A stretch of 64,000 nt of DNA. It comes from Spongiactinospora sp. TRM90649 (GTDB lineage: Bacteria > Actinomycetota > Actinomycetes > Streptosporangiales > Streptosporangiaceae). Location of the stretch: NCBI RefSeq assembly GCF_029382225.1, contig NZ_JARLTC010000014.1, forward strand, positions 124,001-188,000, written 5' to 3'. The translations under genes were made by a program, and so were the position numbers. Of the stretch, positions 49,738 to 61,971 are shown piece by piece; position 1 is the first letter of the stretch; each line of letters starts with the position of its first letter. The notes under the pieces were generated by a model. The model did not search any database. It had not been told where the DNA came from and saw nothing but the letters and a program-made list of their open reading frames with translations.

Positions 49738-51957
49738 CTATTCCAGTCGCCAGCTCCTGAGCCTGCGGTCCTGGCCGCCGGCGACGGCCACGAGCCCGCC
49801 GTCGAGTTCGGCCGCGGTCACGGTGAGCAGCCAGTCCTTGGCGCCCTTGAACGGCCCGCCGAGCGGCTTGCCGGTGGTGAGGTCCCACGCCCGCACGGAC
49901 TTGTCCCAGCTCGCGGTGAGCAGCACGGGACGGCCCCCGGCGTCGGCGACGGCGGCGTCGACCACCGCCTCGCGGTGCCCGGCCATCGCCTCGTAGAGCG
50001 GCCGCCGGGTGGCGAGGTCGACCACCTCGATCTCGTTGGCGCGGTTCTCCCGCGCGAGCACCGTACGGCCTCCGACCGTGGCGACGGCGAGCGCGTAGCA
50101 CGGGGTGGTGGTGTACGGCTCGCCGATCGGCCGCCGGGTGGTGGCGTCCCAGACGATGAGCCGGTTGTCGGTCTGCGCGCCGACGGTGACGACGACCGGC
50201 TTGCCGTCGAGTTCGGCGGTGACCATCGACAGCACACCGAACTTGTGGCCCCGCATCGCCGAGCCGATCTGCTCGCCGGTGACCGGGTCGGACAGGCGCG
50301 TGCCGTCTCCGCCGGAGGACGCCACCACCGGACGGCCGTCCAGGGAGGTCACGGCCACGGAGTTCACGTCGTCGGAGTGCCCGGCGAAGCGGCTGATCCG
50401 CTTGCCCGACTCAAGGTCCCAGACGTGGACGGCGTTGTCGTAACCGCCCGCGACGCCGGCGGGCCGGCCGTCGAGGTCGATCACCTCGATGTCGCTGAAC
50501 ACCTCGGCCCCGAGCCGGTAGGCGGGGGCCGCCTGCTTGCCGGTAGCGAGGTCGGATATGAGGATCCGGCCGTTGCGGTCGGAGGAGACGGCGACGTCGC
50601 GGCCTTTCAGGCGGGTGAAGGCCACGCCCGTCACCTCGTCGGAATGCCCGGAGAACACCGCGCCCACGGGTTTGCCGAAGCCGCCGGGAAGGCGCGGAGA
50701 GGCACCGGTGGCGGTGGGAGTGGGGGTCGTGGTCTCGCTGGGGGCCTGTTCCGGCGTACTGCCCGCCTCCCTCGTCACGCCCGCCTGCGTGGTGACGGAG
50801 GGAACGGGGGTGGGTGAGAACCGGGGGGCCAGGATCGCGGCCGAGACCGTCACCGCCGCGACGGCGGCGGCCACCCCCACCGCGACCCACGCGCCACGCC
50901 TGCGCCGCTCCTCCGGCTCGCGACGCCCGCGGGGAGCCGGCATCTGCCCGCCGGAGACCGCTCCCACCGGAACGGGCGTCCCCTGCGGCGGGGGCGGCTG
51001 GGCGGGCCCTCCCACGGGCGTGTGCCACCCGCCGGAAGGCCCCGTGGCCCCGAGCGCCCGGCCTGCCGGGCCGGTCTCCTGCCCCGCCCGCCCGGCCGCG
51101 GGCACACCTCCCGGGGAGGGCGCCGCCTGGCCGGGAGTCGCGGTGTCGGCCGCGATCAGGTCGAGGAGGAGCTGAGCGGCCGGCGGGCGCGCGGCGGGGT
51201 CCTTGGCGAGGCAGGCGAACAGGATGTCGCGTAACGGACCGGCGGGCAGGCCCGAGAGGTCGGGGTGCGCGTGCAGGATGCGGTTGAGCACGGCCGGGAT
51301 GGTCTCCGACCCGAAGGCCGGACGGCCGGTCGCGGCGAAGACCATGGTGATCGCCCAGGCGAACACGTCGGAGGCGGCGGTGGCCGAGTGCCCGGAGATC
51401 TGCTCGGGCGACATGTACGCCGGGGTGCCCAGCGCCGAGCTGGTGGTCGCGGAGGTCACGCCGTCCAGCGCGCGGGCGATGCCGAAGTCGATGACCCTCG
51501 GCCCGTCGGCCGCCAGCAGCACGTTGCTCGGCTTGAAGTCGCGGTGGACGACCCCCGCGCGGTGGATCGCGGCCAGGGCCGTAGCCGTGCCGACCGCCAC
51601 GCGCATCAGGTCGTCGCCCGTGCGCGGCCCGTTCTCGCGGACCATCCGGTCGAGCGGGACCCCCTCGACGTACTCGCTGACCACGTACGGGTGGTCGTTG
51701 CGGACGTCGGAGTCGAGCACCCGGACCGTGCAGAACCGCGCGACCCGGCGGGCCGTCTCGACCTCGCGCCGGAACCGCTCTCTCGCCGAGGCGTCGCCCG
51801 CGAACCTGGCGTGCAGCAGCTTGACCGCCACCCGCTCGCCTTCGGGATCCTCGGCCAGGAACACGGTGCCCTGGCCGCCCTCGCCCAGCAGGCCGAGCAG
51901 CCGGTAGCGGCCCAGCCGCTCGGGGTCTCCCGGCCGCAGTGGATCGGCGCTGGACAT
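49738..51957 (-). CDS. Ser/Thr protein kinase with WD40-like propeller
   Basis: The 739-residue protein has an N-terminal Hanks-type kinase: GEGGQGTVFLAE (glycine loop), VAVKLLHARF (Lys), VHRDFKPSNVLL (HRD), DFGIARAL (DFG) and GTPAYMSPEQ. A Pro-rich linker follows, then one membrane helix (about 358-378; GAWVAVGVAAAVAAVTVSAAIL). The extracytoplasmic part has about six WD40-like repeats such as GHSDEVTGVAF, DNAVHVWDLESGKRI and DKSVRAWDLTTGKPLGG. The kinase domain seems intact. It stands between mazG and eno, where many relatives have nothing, so it is probably an insertion of an accessory gene into a core run. Confidence 0.94.
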   Translation of the reverse strand: MSSADPLRPGDPERLGRYRLLGLLGEGGQGTVFLAEDPEGERVAVKLLHARFAGDASARERFRREVETARRVARFCTVRVLDSDVRNDHPYVVSEYVEGVPLDRMVRENGPRTGDDLMRVAVGTATALAAIHRAGVVHRDFKPSNVLLAADGPRVIDFGIARALDGVTSATTSSALGTPAYMSPEQISGHSATAASDVFAWAITMVFAATGRPAFGSETIPAVLNRILHAHPDLSGLPAGPLRDILFACLAKDPAARPPAAQLLLDLIAADTATPGQAAPSPGGVPAAGRAGQETGPAGRALGATGPSGGWHTPVGGPAQPPPPQGTPVPVGAVSGGQMPAPRGRREPEERRRRGAWVAVGVAAAVAAVTVSAAILAPRFSPTPVPSVTTQAGVTREAGSTPEQAPSETTTPTPTATGASPRLPGGFGKPVGAVFSGHSDEVTGVAFTRLKGRDVAVSSDRNGRILISDLATGKQAAPAYRLGAEVFSDIEVIDLDGRPAGVAGGYDNAVHVWDLESGKRISRFAGHSDDVNSVAVTSLDGRPVVASSGGDGTRLSDPVTGEQIGSAMRGHKFGVLSMVTAELDGKPVVVTVGAQTDNRLIVWDATTRRPIGEPYTTTPCYALAVATVGGRTVLARENRANEIEVVDLATRRPLYEAMAGHREAVVDAAVADAGGRPVLLTASWDKSVRAWDLTTGKPLGGPFKGAKDWLLTVTAAELDGGLVAVAGGQDRRLRSWRLE

Positions 51958-52033
51958 CCGCTTCTCCCACTGGGCTCGGCGACTGGGGCTCGACGACGCT
52001 GACTCAACGCTGACTCACGCCGAGCGTAACGGA

Positions 52034-53002
52034 TCAGCCGCCCTGCGGCTCCTCCCAGGCGCGTACGTGGTCGCGATAGGCGCGGGCGGCGGCCCGCAGC
52101 TCGGCCTCCGGGTCGAGTCCCTCGGCCCGGGCCTCACGAACGAGTTCGAACAGGCGCGCCCCGAGCGGGGAGACCCCGCGCGCGGCGAGGTCGCCGGGCA
52201 GCTCTGCGGGCGCGCCCACGCGCTCCGCGCGCCGCTGCAGCTTGGCCGCCAGGGTCAGCGACGGCTGGCCCATGGGCACGCCGTCGAGGGCCGAGCCGCC
52301 GCCCTTGGCGGTCCGCTCGGCGGCCTTGATGGTCTCCCAGTTGTCGTTGACCTCGTCGGCGCCCCGCACGCTGACCGTGCCGAACACGTGGGGGTGACGG
52401 CGGATCAGCTTGTCCACGATGCCCTGGGCCACGTCGTCGATGTCGAAGCCATCGTCCTCGCGGTCGCTCGCCACCCGGGAGTGGAACGCCACCTGGAGCA
52501 GCACGTCGCCCAGCTCCTCGCGCAGCGCGGCGCGGTCGCCCTCCTCGACGGTCTCCAGCACCTCGTACGCCTCTTCGAGCAGGTAGGGCACCAGCGACTC
52601 GTGGGTCTGCTCGGCGTCCCACGGGCACTCGGTGCGCAGCCGGTCCATCACCGCGACCAGGTCGAGCACCCGCGCGCCCGGCAGGTCGTAGGAGCCGGGC
52701 ACGACCTCGATCTCGGGCGGGTCGTCCAAGGCGACGGCGGCGTGCCCGAAGGCGCGCATCACGTCGGCGTCGCCGTCCTGGGCGGCCAGCCACACCACCT
52801 GGGCCGAACGGGCCTCGGCGACGAGCCGCGCCGGGTCGGGCGCGGCCACCTCGACCTCGACGCCCGCCTCCGCGAGGTAGGGCAGGCAGGGGTGGTCGGC
52901 GGAGCCGGTCAGGACGCGGCCCTCACGCAGCACCCGCCAGGCGTGGTGCCCGAGCAGCCCGGGGGCCACCCTGGGCGAGGTGGTGACGAGGATCAGCGGC
53001 AT
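52034..53002 (-). CDS. mazG: MazG nucleoside triphosphate pyrophosphohydrolase
   Basis: The 322-residue protein has an N-terminal region of about 115 residues resembling a degenerate methylase-like domain (ILVTTSPRVAPGLLGHHAW), then the MazG fold: MDRLRTECPWDAEQTHESLVPYLLEEAYEVLETVEEGDRAALREELGDVLLQVAFHSRVA, with metal ligands in EEAYE and EELGD, and later RRHPHVFG and NWETIKAAER. It hydrolyses non-canonical NTPs to NMP and pyrophosphate, protecting DNA and RNA. It lies 18 nt after the SurA-N lipoprotein gene. Confidence 0.95.
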   Translation of the reverse strand: MPLILVTTSPRVAPGLLGHHAWRVLREGRVLTGSADHPCLPYLAEAGVEVEVAAPDPARLVAEARSAQVVWLAAQDGDADVMRAFGHAAVALDDPPEIEVVPGSYDLPGARVLDLVAVMDRLRTECPWDAEQTHESLVPYLLEEAYEVLETVEEGDRAALREELGDVLLQVAFHSRVASDREDDGFDIDDVAQGIVDKLIRRHPHVFGTVSVRGADEVNDNWETIKAAERTAKGGGSALDGVPMGQPSLTLAAKLQRRAERVGAPAELPGDLAARGVSPLGARLFELVREARAEGLDPEAELRAAARAYRDHVRAWEEPQGG

Positions 53003-53020
53003 TCGCGGACCACCGCCCGA

Positions 53021-53704
53021 TCAGCCGCCCTGCGGGATCTGGTCCTGCGGGACCTGCTCCTGGGGCATCTGGTCCTGCGGCACGCCCTCCTGCGGCGCGG
53101 TCTGCGCCTCGCCGGCCTGCTTGCCGGTCTTGCCGAAGCGCTGGGCGGGCAGGAACGCGCCCTGCTGCTGGTCCCAGTCGCCGTAGCGCGGGTTGAAGGT
53201 CACCGGCACCGCCATGACCTGCTTGGCCACCTCCTGCTGGCCGCGCTGCACCGACGCGTCGTCGGTGCCGCCGCCCAGGGAGACGATCAGCTTCTGGCCG
53301 GTGAGGAAGGCCCGGACGTAGTCGCGGCTCTGCGACGGGGGCACACCCTGCACCAGAAGCTGCTGCTCGACCTGCCGCGCGCCGCCGCCCTGGGTGGTGA
53401 TGAAGGCGTCGATCTCGCTCTCGCTGACCTTCACGCCGTTGTTCACGCCCACCTGGCCGAACCGGCTGGTCTCCACGAGCTGCAGCAGCACCGACTGCGG
53501 CAGCGGGCGGGGAAGCTGCTCGCGGGCGCCGGGCACGCCGTTCAGCGCGCGCTCGACCTCGCGGACACGTGCGTCCACCTCGGAGGAGGTGATGCGCTCC
53601 TGGCCCACGATCGCGGCCGCTCCGGCCTTCATCGGCGAGCAGGCGGTGAGCAGGATGACGCCGGAGGCCGCCACGGCCACAGCCAGACGCGTTGGAGTCT
53701 TCAA
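53021..53704 (-). CDS. SurA N-terminal-domain lipoprotein
   Basis: The 227-residue exported lipoprotein has a signal ending in LLTAC, then a SurA-N-like chaperone domain (AAAIVGQERITSSEVDARVREVERAL ... VSESEIDAFI). It lacks the PpiC peptidyl-prolyl isomerase domain. The C-terminal 30 residues are Gln/Pro repeats (PQEGVPQDQMPQEQVPQDQIPQ) in a 5-6 residue period. Its place between mfd and mazG is conserved in actinobacteria. It probably assists folding of exported proteins. Confidence 0.88.
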   Translation of the reverse strand: MKTPTRLAVAVAASGVILLTACSPMKAGAAAIVGQERITSSEVDARVREVERALNGVPGAREQLPRPLPQSVLLQLVETSRFGQVGVNNGVKVSESEIDAFITTQGGGARQVEQQLLVQGVPPSQSRDYVRAFLTGQKLIVSLGGGTDDASVQRGQQEVAKQVMAVPVTFNPRYGDWDQQQGAFLPAQRFGKTGKQAGEAQTAPQEGVPQDQMPQEQVPQDQIPQGG

Positions 53705-53736
53705 CGTGGGATCCCTTCCGACAAATCGCGCCTACC

Positions 53737-57300
<3,564 letters not shown>

Positions 57301-57459
57301 CAGAAATCGCCCACAGCCCCACGATGGCAACACGACTACCCCCGGCGGGAGGGTCGCGTGCACGGGGGTTACTGACTACAGGGTACTTGCCCGGCTCTCC
57401 GTGACGTCGCCGCACGGGTATCCTCGGCTCTTCGCGGTCGATTGACTACTCTAGGTGAC

Positions 57460-58191
57460 ATGTACGAGGTGACATCGGGCGTCGAGCGAGACGACCTGTT
57501 CAACCGCATCATCCGCGACCAGTGGACCGAGCACCTGGGGCGCCGGATCGACGTCCTCGCGGCCGGGTGCGGCAGAGGCGGCGACCCGCTCACCGCGCCG
57601 CGCATGGAGACCAGGGTCACCGGCATCGACGAAGACCTGCCCGCGCTGCGCCGCGTGGTCGAGTCGCGCCCCGACCTCGACGCCTTCGCGCTCGGCGACC
57701 TGCGCCTGGTGCCGGTCCCGCCACGCGCCTTCGACGTGGTGCACATCGACCTGGTGCTCGAACGCATCCGGCACGCCGAACTGGTGCTCGACCGCCTGAT
57801 CGCGGGCCTGCGCCCCGGCGGGCTGCTGCTGCTGCGGATGCGCGACCGCGAGTCGGCCTACGGTTTCTGGGACCGCGTGGTCCCCACGCCGCTGCGACGG
57901 CTTACCTGGCGCCGGTTCACGCCCTCCGGCACGGTCGGGCCGCTGCCCGCCGTCTACGAGACGATCACCTCCCGTGACGGTGTCCGGTCGTTCTGCCTGA
58001 GCCGGGGCCTGCGGATCAGCGAGGAGCACACCGCCTGCGCCGGGCCCGCGCTGCGCGGCACGTTCGGCGGGCTCGCGCGGCTCGCGTGCCGCCTGGTCCA
58101 CAGTCTTTCCGGCGGGCGCCGCACGGCCGCGCACGACGAGATCACGTTCGTCATCCGCAAGCCGCAGAACCAGTTCGCTCGTTTGATCTGA
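57460..58191 (+). CDS. Class I SAM-dependent methyltransferase-like protein
   Basis: The 243-residue product has a Rossmann-type methyltransferase core: VLAAGCGRGGDPLTA (motif I, E/DxGxGxG degenerate to AAGCGRG), VTGIDEDLPALRRVVE (acidic motif II), DLRLVPVPPRAFDVVHIDLVLERI and GLRPGGLLLLRMRDRES. The acceptor is unknown. ATG 57460 lies 7 nt after TACTCT (57447-57452) with no Shine-Dalgarno, fitting a leaderless transcript. It is divergent from mfd and upstream of the APS kinase gene. Confidence 0.85.
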   Translation: MYEVTSGVERDDLFNRIIRDQWTEHLGRRIDVLAAGCGRGGDPLTAPRMETRVTGIDEDLPALRRVVESRPDLDAFALGDLRLVPVPPRAFDVVHIDLVLERIRHAELVLDRLIAGLRPGGLLLLRMRDRESAYGFWDRVVPTPLRRLTWRRFTPSGTVGPLPAVYETITSRDGVRSFCLSRGLRISEEHTACAGPALRGTFGGLARLACRLVHSLSGGRRTAAHDEITFVIRKPQNQFARLI

Positions 58192-58265
58192 CCTGGGACG
58201 AGTCGCTAATCTGTCACTCTCCTACCAAGACGGTCGGTTGAGTGCGGCAAACGGCGACGGAGCAT

Positions 58266-59498
58266 ATGGCGACTTCCGAGTGGACCCCCGATGCCCGTGA
58301 GCTGGCCGATCTGGAGCTGCTGCTGTCCGGCGCGTTCCACCCGCTCACCGGTTTCCTCGGCGAGGCGGACGCGCACAGCGTGCTCGACCACGGCACCCTG
58401 ACCGACGGCACCCGATGGCCCGACCCGGTGCTGCTGGCCCTGCCCGACGACCATCCGGCCGCCGCCGGCGACCAGGTCACGCTGCGCGATCCGGAGGGGG
58501 CGGCGCTGGCCGTCCTGACGGTCACCGAGCGCGGGCCGCACGGCGTGGCCGGGCCCGTCGAAGGGCTCGGGGCGCCGGAGCACGGGCCGTTCGCGCGGCT
58601 GCGACGCACTCCCGCCGAGACCCGCAAGGAGCTGGGCGACCGAGACGTGCTGGCGATCACCATGCGCGGGCCGCTCGACGATCCCGTGCTGGCCGAGATC
58701 ACCGCGACGGCCTCCGAGCTCGACGCGGCCGTGCTGCTGCTGCCCCTGGCGTACGGCGAGGGCGGCCCCGCCGTGGTGCGCGCGGCGCTCAGCGCCCGCG
58801 ACCGGCTGCCCGGCGGCGCGGCGATCACCGCGGTCCCGCTGGCCCCGCGCGAGGACACCGCGATCGACCTGGAGCTGCGCGAGCACGTCGCCGAGGCGTA
58901 CGGCGCGTCCGAGCACCTGGCGGCCCCCGACCCGATCTCCATTCCCGGCCCCCCGCACCGGCGCGGCCTCGTGGTCTTCTTCACCGGACTGTCCGGTTCC
59001 GGGAAGTCCACCATCGCCAGGGGCCTGCACGACGTCCTGTTGGAACGCGGCACCCGCACGGTGACCTACCTCGACGGCGACGTCGTGCGGCGACTGCTGT
59101 CGGCCGGGCTGACCTTCTCCAAGGCCGACCGCGACCTCAACATCCGGCGCATCGGGTTCGTCGCCGCCGAGGTGGCCAGGCACGGCGGGCTGGCGATCTG
59201 CGCGCCGATCGCGCCATACGCCGCCACGCGCGCCGAGGTCCGCGAGATGGCCGAGGCGGTCGGCGCCGACTTCCTGCTGATCCACGTGTCCACCCCGCTC
59301 GCCGAGTGCGAGCGCCGCGACCGCAAGGGCCTGTACGCCAAGGCCCGCGCCGGCCTGATCCCCGAGTTCACCGGCATCTCCGACCCCTACGAGGAGCCCG
59401 ACGACGCCGACCTGGTGATCGACACCACCGGCATTCCGGTGGAGCGCGCCGTGGCCCGGGTGACCGACCTGCTGACCTCCGGCCGATGGATCAGGTGA
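58266..59498 (+). CDS. cysC: APS kinase fused to a degenerate ATP-sulfurylase domain
   Basis: The 410-residue protein has an N-terminal ATP-sulfurylase-like part (about 1-215; RELADLELLLSGAFHPLTGFLGEAD). Where the active QTRNPLHRAHE motif belongs it reads ITMRGPLDDPVLAE, so this domain is very likely inactive. The C-terminal APS kinase (about 230-410) is complete: GLSGSGKSTIA (P-loop), DGDVVRRLLS, DRDLNIRRIGFVA, and KGLYAKARAG. It phosphorylates adenylylsulfate to PAPS. A sulfur-compound exporter gene follows 4 nt downstream. ATG 58266 has GGAG upstream; GTG 58242 is an alternative. Confidence 0.9.
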   Translation: MATSEWTPDARELADLELLLSGAFHPLTGFLGEADAHSVLDHGTLTDGTRWPDPVLLALPDDHPAAAGDQVTLRDPEGAALAVLTVTERGPHGVAGPVEGLGAPEHGPFARLRRTPAETRKELGDRDVLAITMRGPLDDPVLAEITATASELDAAVLLLPLAYGEGGPAVVRAALSARDRLPGGAAITAVPLAPREDTAIDLELREHVAEAYGASEHLAAPDPISIPGPPHRRGLVVFFTGLSGSGKSTIARGLHDVLLERGTRTVTYLDGDVVRRLLSAGLTFSKADRDLNIRRIGFVAAEVARHGGLAICAPIAPYAATRAEVREMAEAVGADFLLIHVSTPLAECERRDRKGLYAKARAGLIPEFTGISDPYEEPDDADLVIDTTGIPVERAVARVTDLLTSGRWIR

Positions 59499-59502
59499 TC
59501 CG

Positions 59503-60462
59503 GTGATCGACCTCCCCCTGATCATCGGCTCGTTCCTGGTCGCCGTGATCGTCGGACTGACCGGCATGGGCGGCGGGGCCCTGATGACCCCGATGATGCT
59601 GCTCGTCTTCAACGTCCCGCCGCTGGCCGCGGTGTCCAGCGACCTGGTGGCCTCGGCGGTGATGAAGCCCGTCGGCGGCTACGTCCACCTGCGGCGCGGC
59701 ACTGTGGACATGCGGCTGGTCGGCTGGCTGTGCGCGGGCAGCGTGCCCGCCGCGTTCTGCGGGGTGTTCGTGGCCCGCGCCTTCGGCGAGGGCGAGCAGG
59801 TGCAGCAGGCGGTCAAGTACGCCCTGGGCGTCGCGCTGCTGCTGGCCGTGGGCGGGCTGGTGGCCAAGACGTACCTGGGGTGGCGCGAGCGCGGCTCGAA
59901 GGGAACCGAGACGGGGCTCACGGACATCGCTGTGCGCCCGATCCCTACCCTACTGGTCGGTACGATCGGAGGGTTGATCGTCGGGATCTCCTCGGTCGGG
60001 TCGGGTTCGCTCATCGTGGTCGCCCTGCTCGCGCTGTATCCCGCGCTGCGGGCCAACCAGCTCGTCGGGACCGACCTGGTGCAGGCCGTGCCGCTGGTCG
60101 CCTCGGCGGCGATCGGGCACCTGCTCTACGGCGACTTCCGGCTCGACCTGACCGCCTCGCTGCTGATCGGCTCGATCCCCGGCGTCTACCTCGGCGCGCG
60201 GATCTCCTCGCGGGCCCCCGGCGGGCTGATCAGGGCACTGCTGACGATCGTGCTGCTGGCATCGGCGCTCAAGCTGCTCGGCGTGGACGACATGACCACC
60301 CTGTGGGTGCTCGTGGCCGCCGTGGCCGTCGGAGCGGCCGTCTGGTGGTTCGCCACGCTCACCCGCCGACTGGAGGGTCAGCGCTCGACGGGAACTCAGC
60401 GCTCAGCGGAAACTCAGCCCTCGGCGGAGGCTCAGCGCTCGACGGGAGTCGAGCGGAAGTAG
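59503..60462 (+). CDS. TauE/SafE-family sulfite/anion exporter
   Basis: The 319-residue membrane protein has about eight helices, with the two family repeats beginning VAVIVGLTGMGGGALMTPMMLL and GGLIVGISSVGSGSLIVVALL. It should move sulfite, sulfonates or related anions. GTG 59503 is 4 nt after the APS-kinase stop, so the two form an operon and the pair suggests sulfate or sulfonate handling. The last 25 residues are four imperfect six-residue repeats (QRSTGT, QRSAET, QPSAEA, QRSTGV) encoded by an 18-bp repeat, and the final 31 nt overlap the end of the convergent gene. Confidence 0.9.
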   Translation: MIDLPLIIGSFLVAVIVGLTGMGGGALMTPMMLLVFNVPPLAAVSSDLVASAVMKPVGGYVHLRRGTVDMRLVGWLCAGSVPAAFCGVFVARAFGEGEQVQQAVKYALGVALLLAVGGLVAKTYLGWRERGSKGTETGLTDIAVRPIPTLLVGTIGGLIVGISSVGSGSLIVVALLALYPALRANQLVGTDLVQAVPLVASAAIGHLLYGDFRLDLTASLLIGSIPGVYLGARISSRAPGGLIRALLTIVLLASALKLLGVDDMTTLWVLVAAVAVGAAVWWFATLTRRLEGQRSTGTQRSAETQPSAEAQRSTGVERK

Positions 60463-61496
60463 GAATCGCGGGCGAGATCCCGGAACGCCCGCCCGGCCCC
60501 GGCCGAGGTGTCGAACCTGGTGTCGCCTCGCGGGGCCAGCGCCGAGTCGAAGTAGACCATCGCCTTGACCTGCGGGTAACGCTGGATCCTGGAGCGCACA
60601 GAATCGAAGAACCTGCGCTTGAAGGTGTGGTCGCCGGCGCGCTCGAAGGCCCCCCACTCGGCCACCATGATCGGCTTGCTCGGGAAGCGGGTCTGCATCC
60701 ACCGGTAAAAACCCGGCCAGCCGGGGTAGTCGGCGCGCCGCTTGTTGATCAGGCTGTCGAAATCGTTCACGCGGGCGTCGGCGTACGGGTCGAGCGCCAC
60801 CCAGTCGACCACGTCGTCGCCGGGGTAGAGCCGCTCGAACCACGGCTTTGAGGCCCAGTTGGGCGCGCCCATGTAGGTCATGACGGTGACCGCGTTGCCG
60901 ACCCCCTTGGCGCGCAGGCGCAGCACCACCCGGCGGTACATCGCCGCGTAGTCGTCGGCGGTCATCCCCGACCGGGGCTCGGCGCGCACGTCGTTCTCCG
61001 GTTCGTGGTGGATCGTGAGGAAGAAGCGCTCACGGAAGTGCTTGGTCAGGTGCGCCGCCAGCCGGTCGATCCGGGCGTCCAGCGCCCCCGCCGCGATCTG
61101 CGCCCAGGTGTGCTCGAAGGACGGCTTCCAGTTGATCAGCAGCATCCGCGGCCGGCGGCGGTCCTCCACCAGCGCCCGCTCCTCCTTGGAGGGGAACAAC
61201 TCGCTCTCCCGGTGGTAGAGGTGCACGATGTCGGCCCGGCGCCCCATTCGCCGCTCCGCCCGCGCCAGCGCCATCCCCGGCGGCAGCCCCGAGAACACCT
61301 CGGGCGCGATCCCCCACCAGGCCCCGCAGGACGGAATCAGCTTGGCGGTGACCTCACAGGGCACCGAGGCCCCCAGGCCCAGCAGATCGGTCCGGCTCTC
61401 GGGCGCGGGCGAGGCCCCTGTGCCGCCGTCGCCTCCTCCCGCTCCGGAACAGGCGCTGCTCGCCCCAAGCAACGCACCGACCATCACGAACCGCAC
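60432..61496 (-). CDS. Secreted lipoprotein, GH26-like glycoside hydrolase
   Basis: The frame shows a signal with lipobox-like SSAC, then a TIM-barrel glycosidase: LLINWKPSFEHTWAQIAAGALDARID, FFLTIHHEPENDV (acid/base Glu in HHEPEND) and KPIMVAEWGAFE (nucleophile Glu). This fits GH26 beta-mannanase-like proteins of actinomycetes. The start is uncertain: GTG 61496 gives VRFVMVGALLG; ATG 61484 and TTG 61613 are possible. The TTG form, preceded by AAGGGAG, would add 39 residues including a NIGDIGKIRNI stretch. It lies next to the Wzz-like gene, so it may trim or process a polysaccharide. Its 3' end overlaps the exporter gene by 31 nt. Confidence 0.82.
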   Translation of the reverse strand: MRFVMVGALLGASSACSGAGGGDGGTGASPAPESRTDLLGLGASVPCEVTAKLIPSCGAWWGIAPEVFSGLPPGMALARAERRMGRRADIVHLYHRESELFPSKEERALVEDRRRPRMLLINWKPSFEHTWAQIAAGALDARIDRLAAHLTKHFRERFFLTIHHEPENDVRAEPRSGMTADDYAAMYRRVVLRLRAKGVGNAVTVMTYMGAPNWASKPWFERLYPGDDVVDWVALDPYADARVNDFDSLINKRRADYPGWPGFYRWMQTRFPSKPIMVAEWGAFERAGDHTFKRRFFDSVRSRIQRYPQVKAMVYFDSALAPRGDTRFDTSAGAGRAFRDLARDSYFRSTPVER

Positions 61497-61971
61497 CTGA
61501 CGAAGGAAGCGCCTCTTATTGGCTTCTTTAATATTCCTGATTTTCCCGATATCCCCGATATTCCGGAAGATCCGGGCCAGGACCCTTCCATGCTTATGGC
61601 CACGATGATGCAAGTCGCCGCACTCCCTTCGAAAACGTCGCCATGTTTCTATGTGCGGCTATATGTCGCAATACATAGCTCTTGCGCGTTTCTTGACGTC
61701 CTTGCCGCCTACCATCCCACCGGCGTATCCTCGCACGTCGGAGACTTTACACAGCCGTTGCGAAGCCTTCCGACCAGGTATGTCCGGCTTTTTCAGGACA
61801 ACCCTGCCATCACTCCATGATTCACTTGCCGAAATTCGTTCATCCGATGGAAAATATCGGTCAAGCGCATCGGTGGAATGGCCGACCGGCCTATAGTGGG
61901 GGGCCGTTCATCTTTGCGTGCGGGAGCGGCCCGCGCAACCATCCGGACCCGGCTGGAGGGCACGATTTCCT
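61497..61971. promoter_or_regulatory. AT-richer intergenic region before the chain-length gene
   Basis: This stretch is visibly lower in GC than the rest of the window. It includes short recurring units like GATATCCCCGATATTCC (about 61545-61565) and a -10-like TATAGT (61892-61897) that could start the Wzz-like transcript about 70 nt before its ATG. GGCTGGAGGG (61951-61960) is the ribosome site of that gene. No convincing gene is seen apart from a possible N-terminal extension of the leftward glycosidase. Confidence 0.5.

Noticed and set aside
61651..61896. Plus-strand open frame in the AT-richer gap
   Set aside because: No ribosome site, no recognisable domain, and no GC bias at third codon positions.
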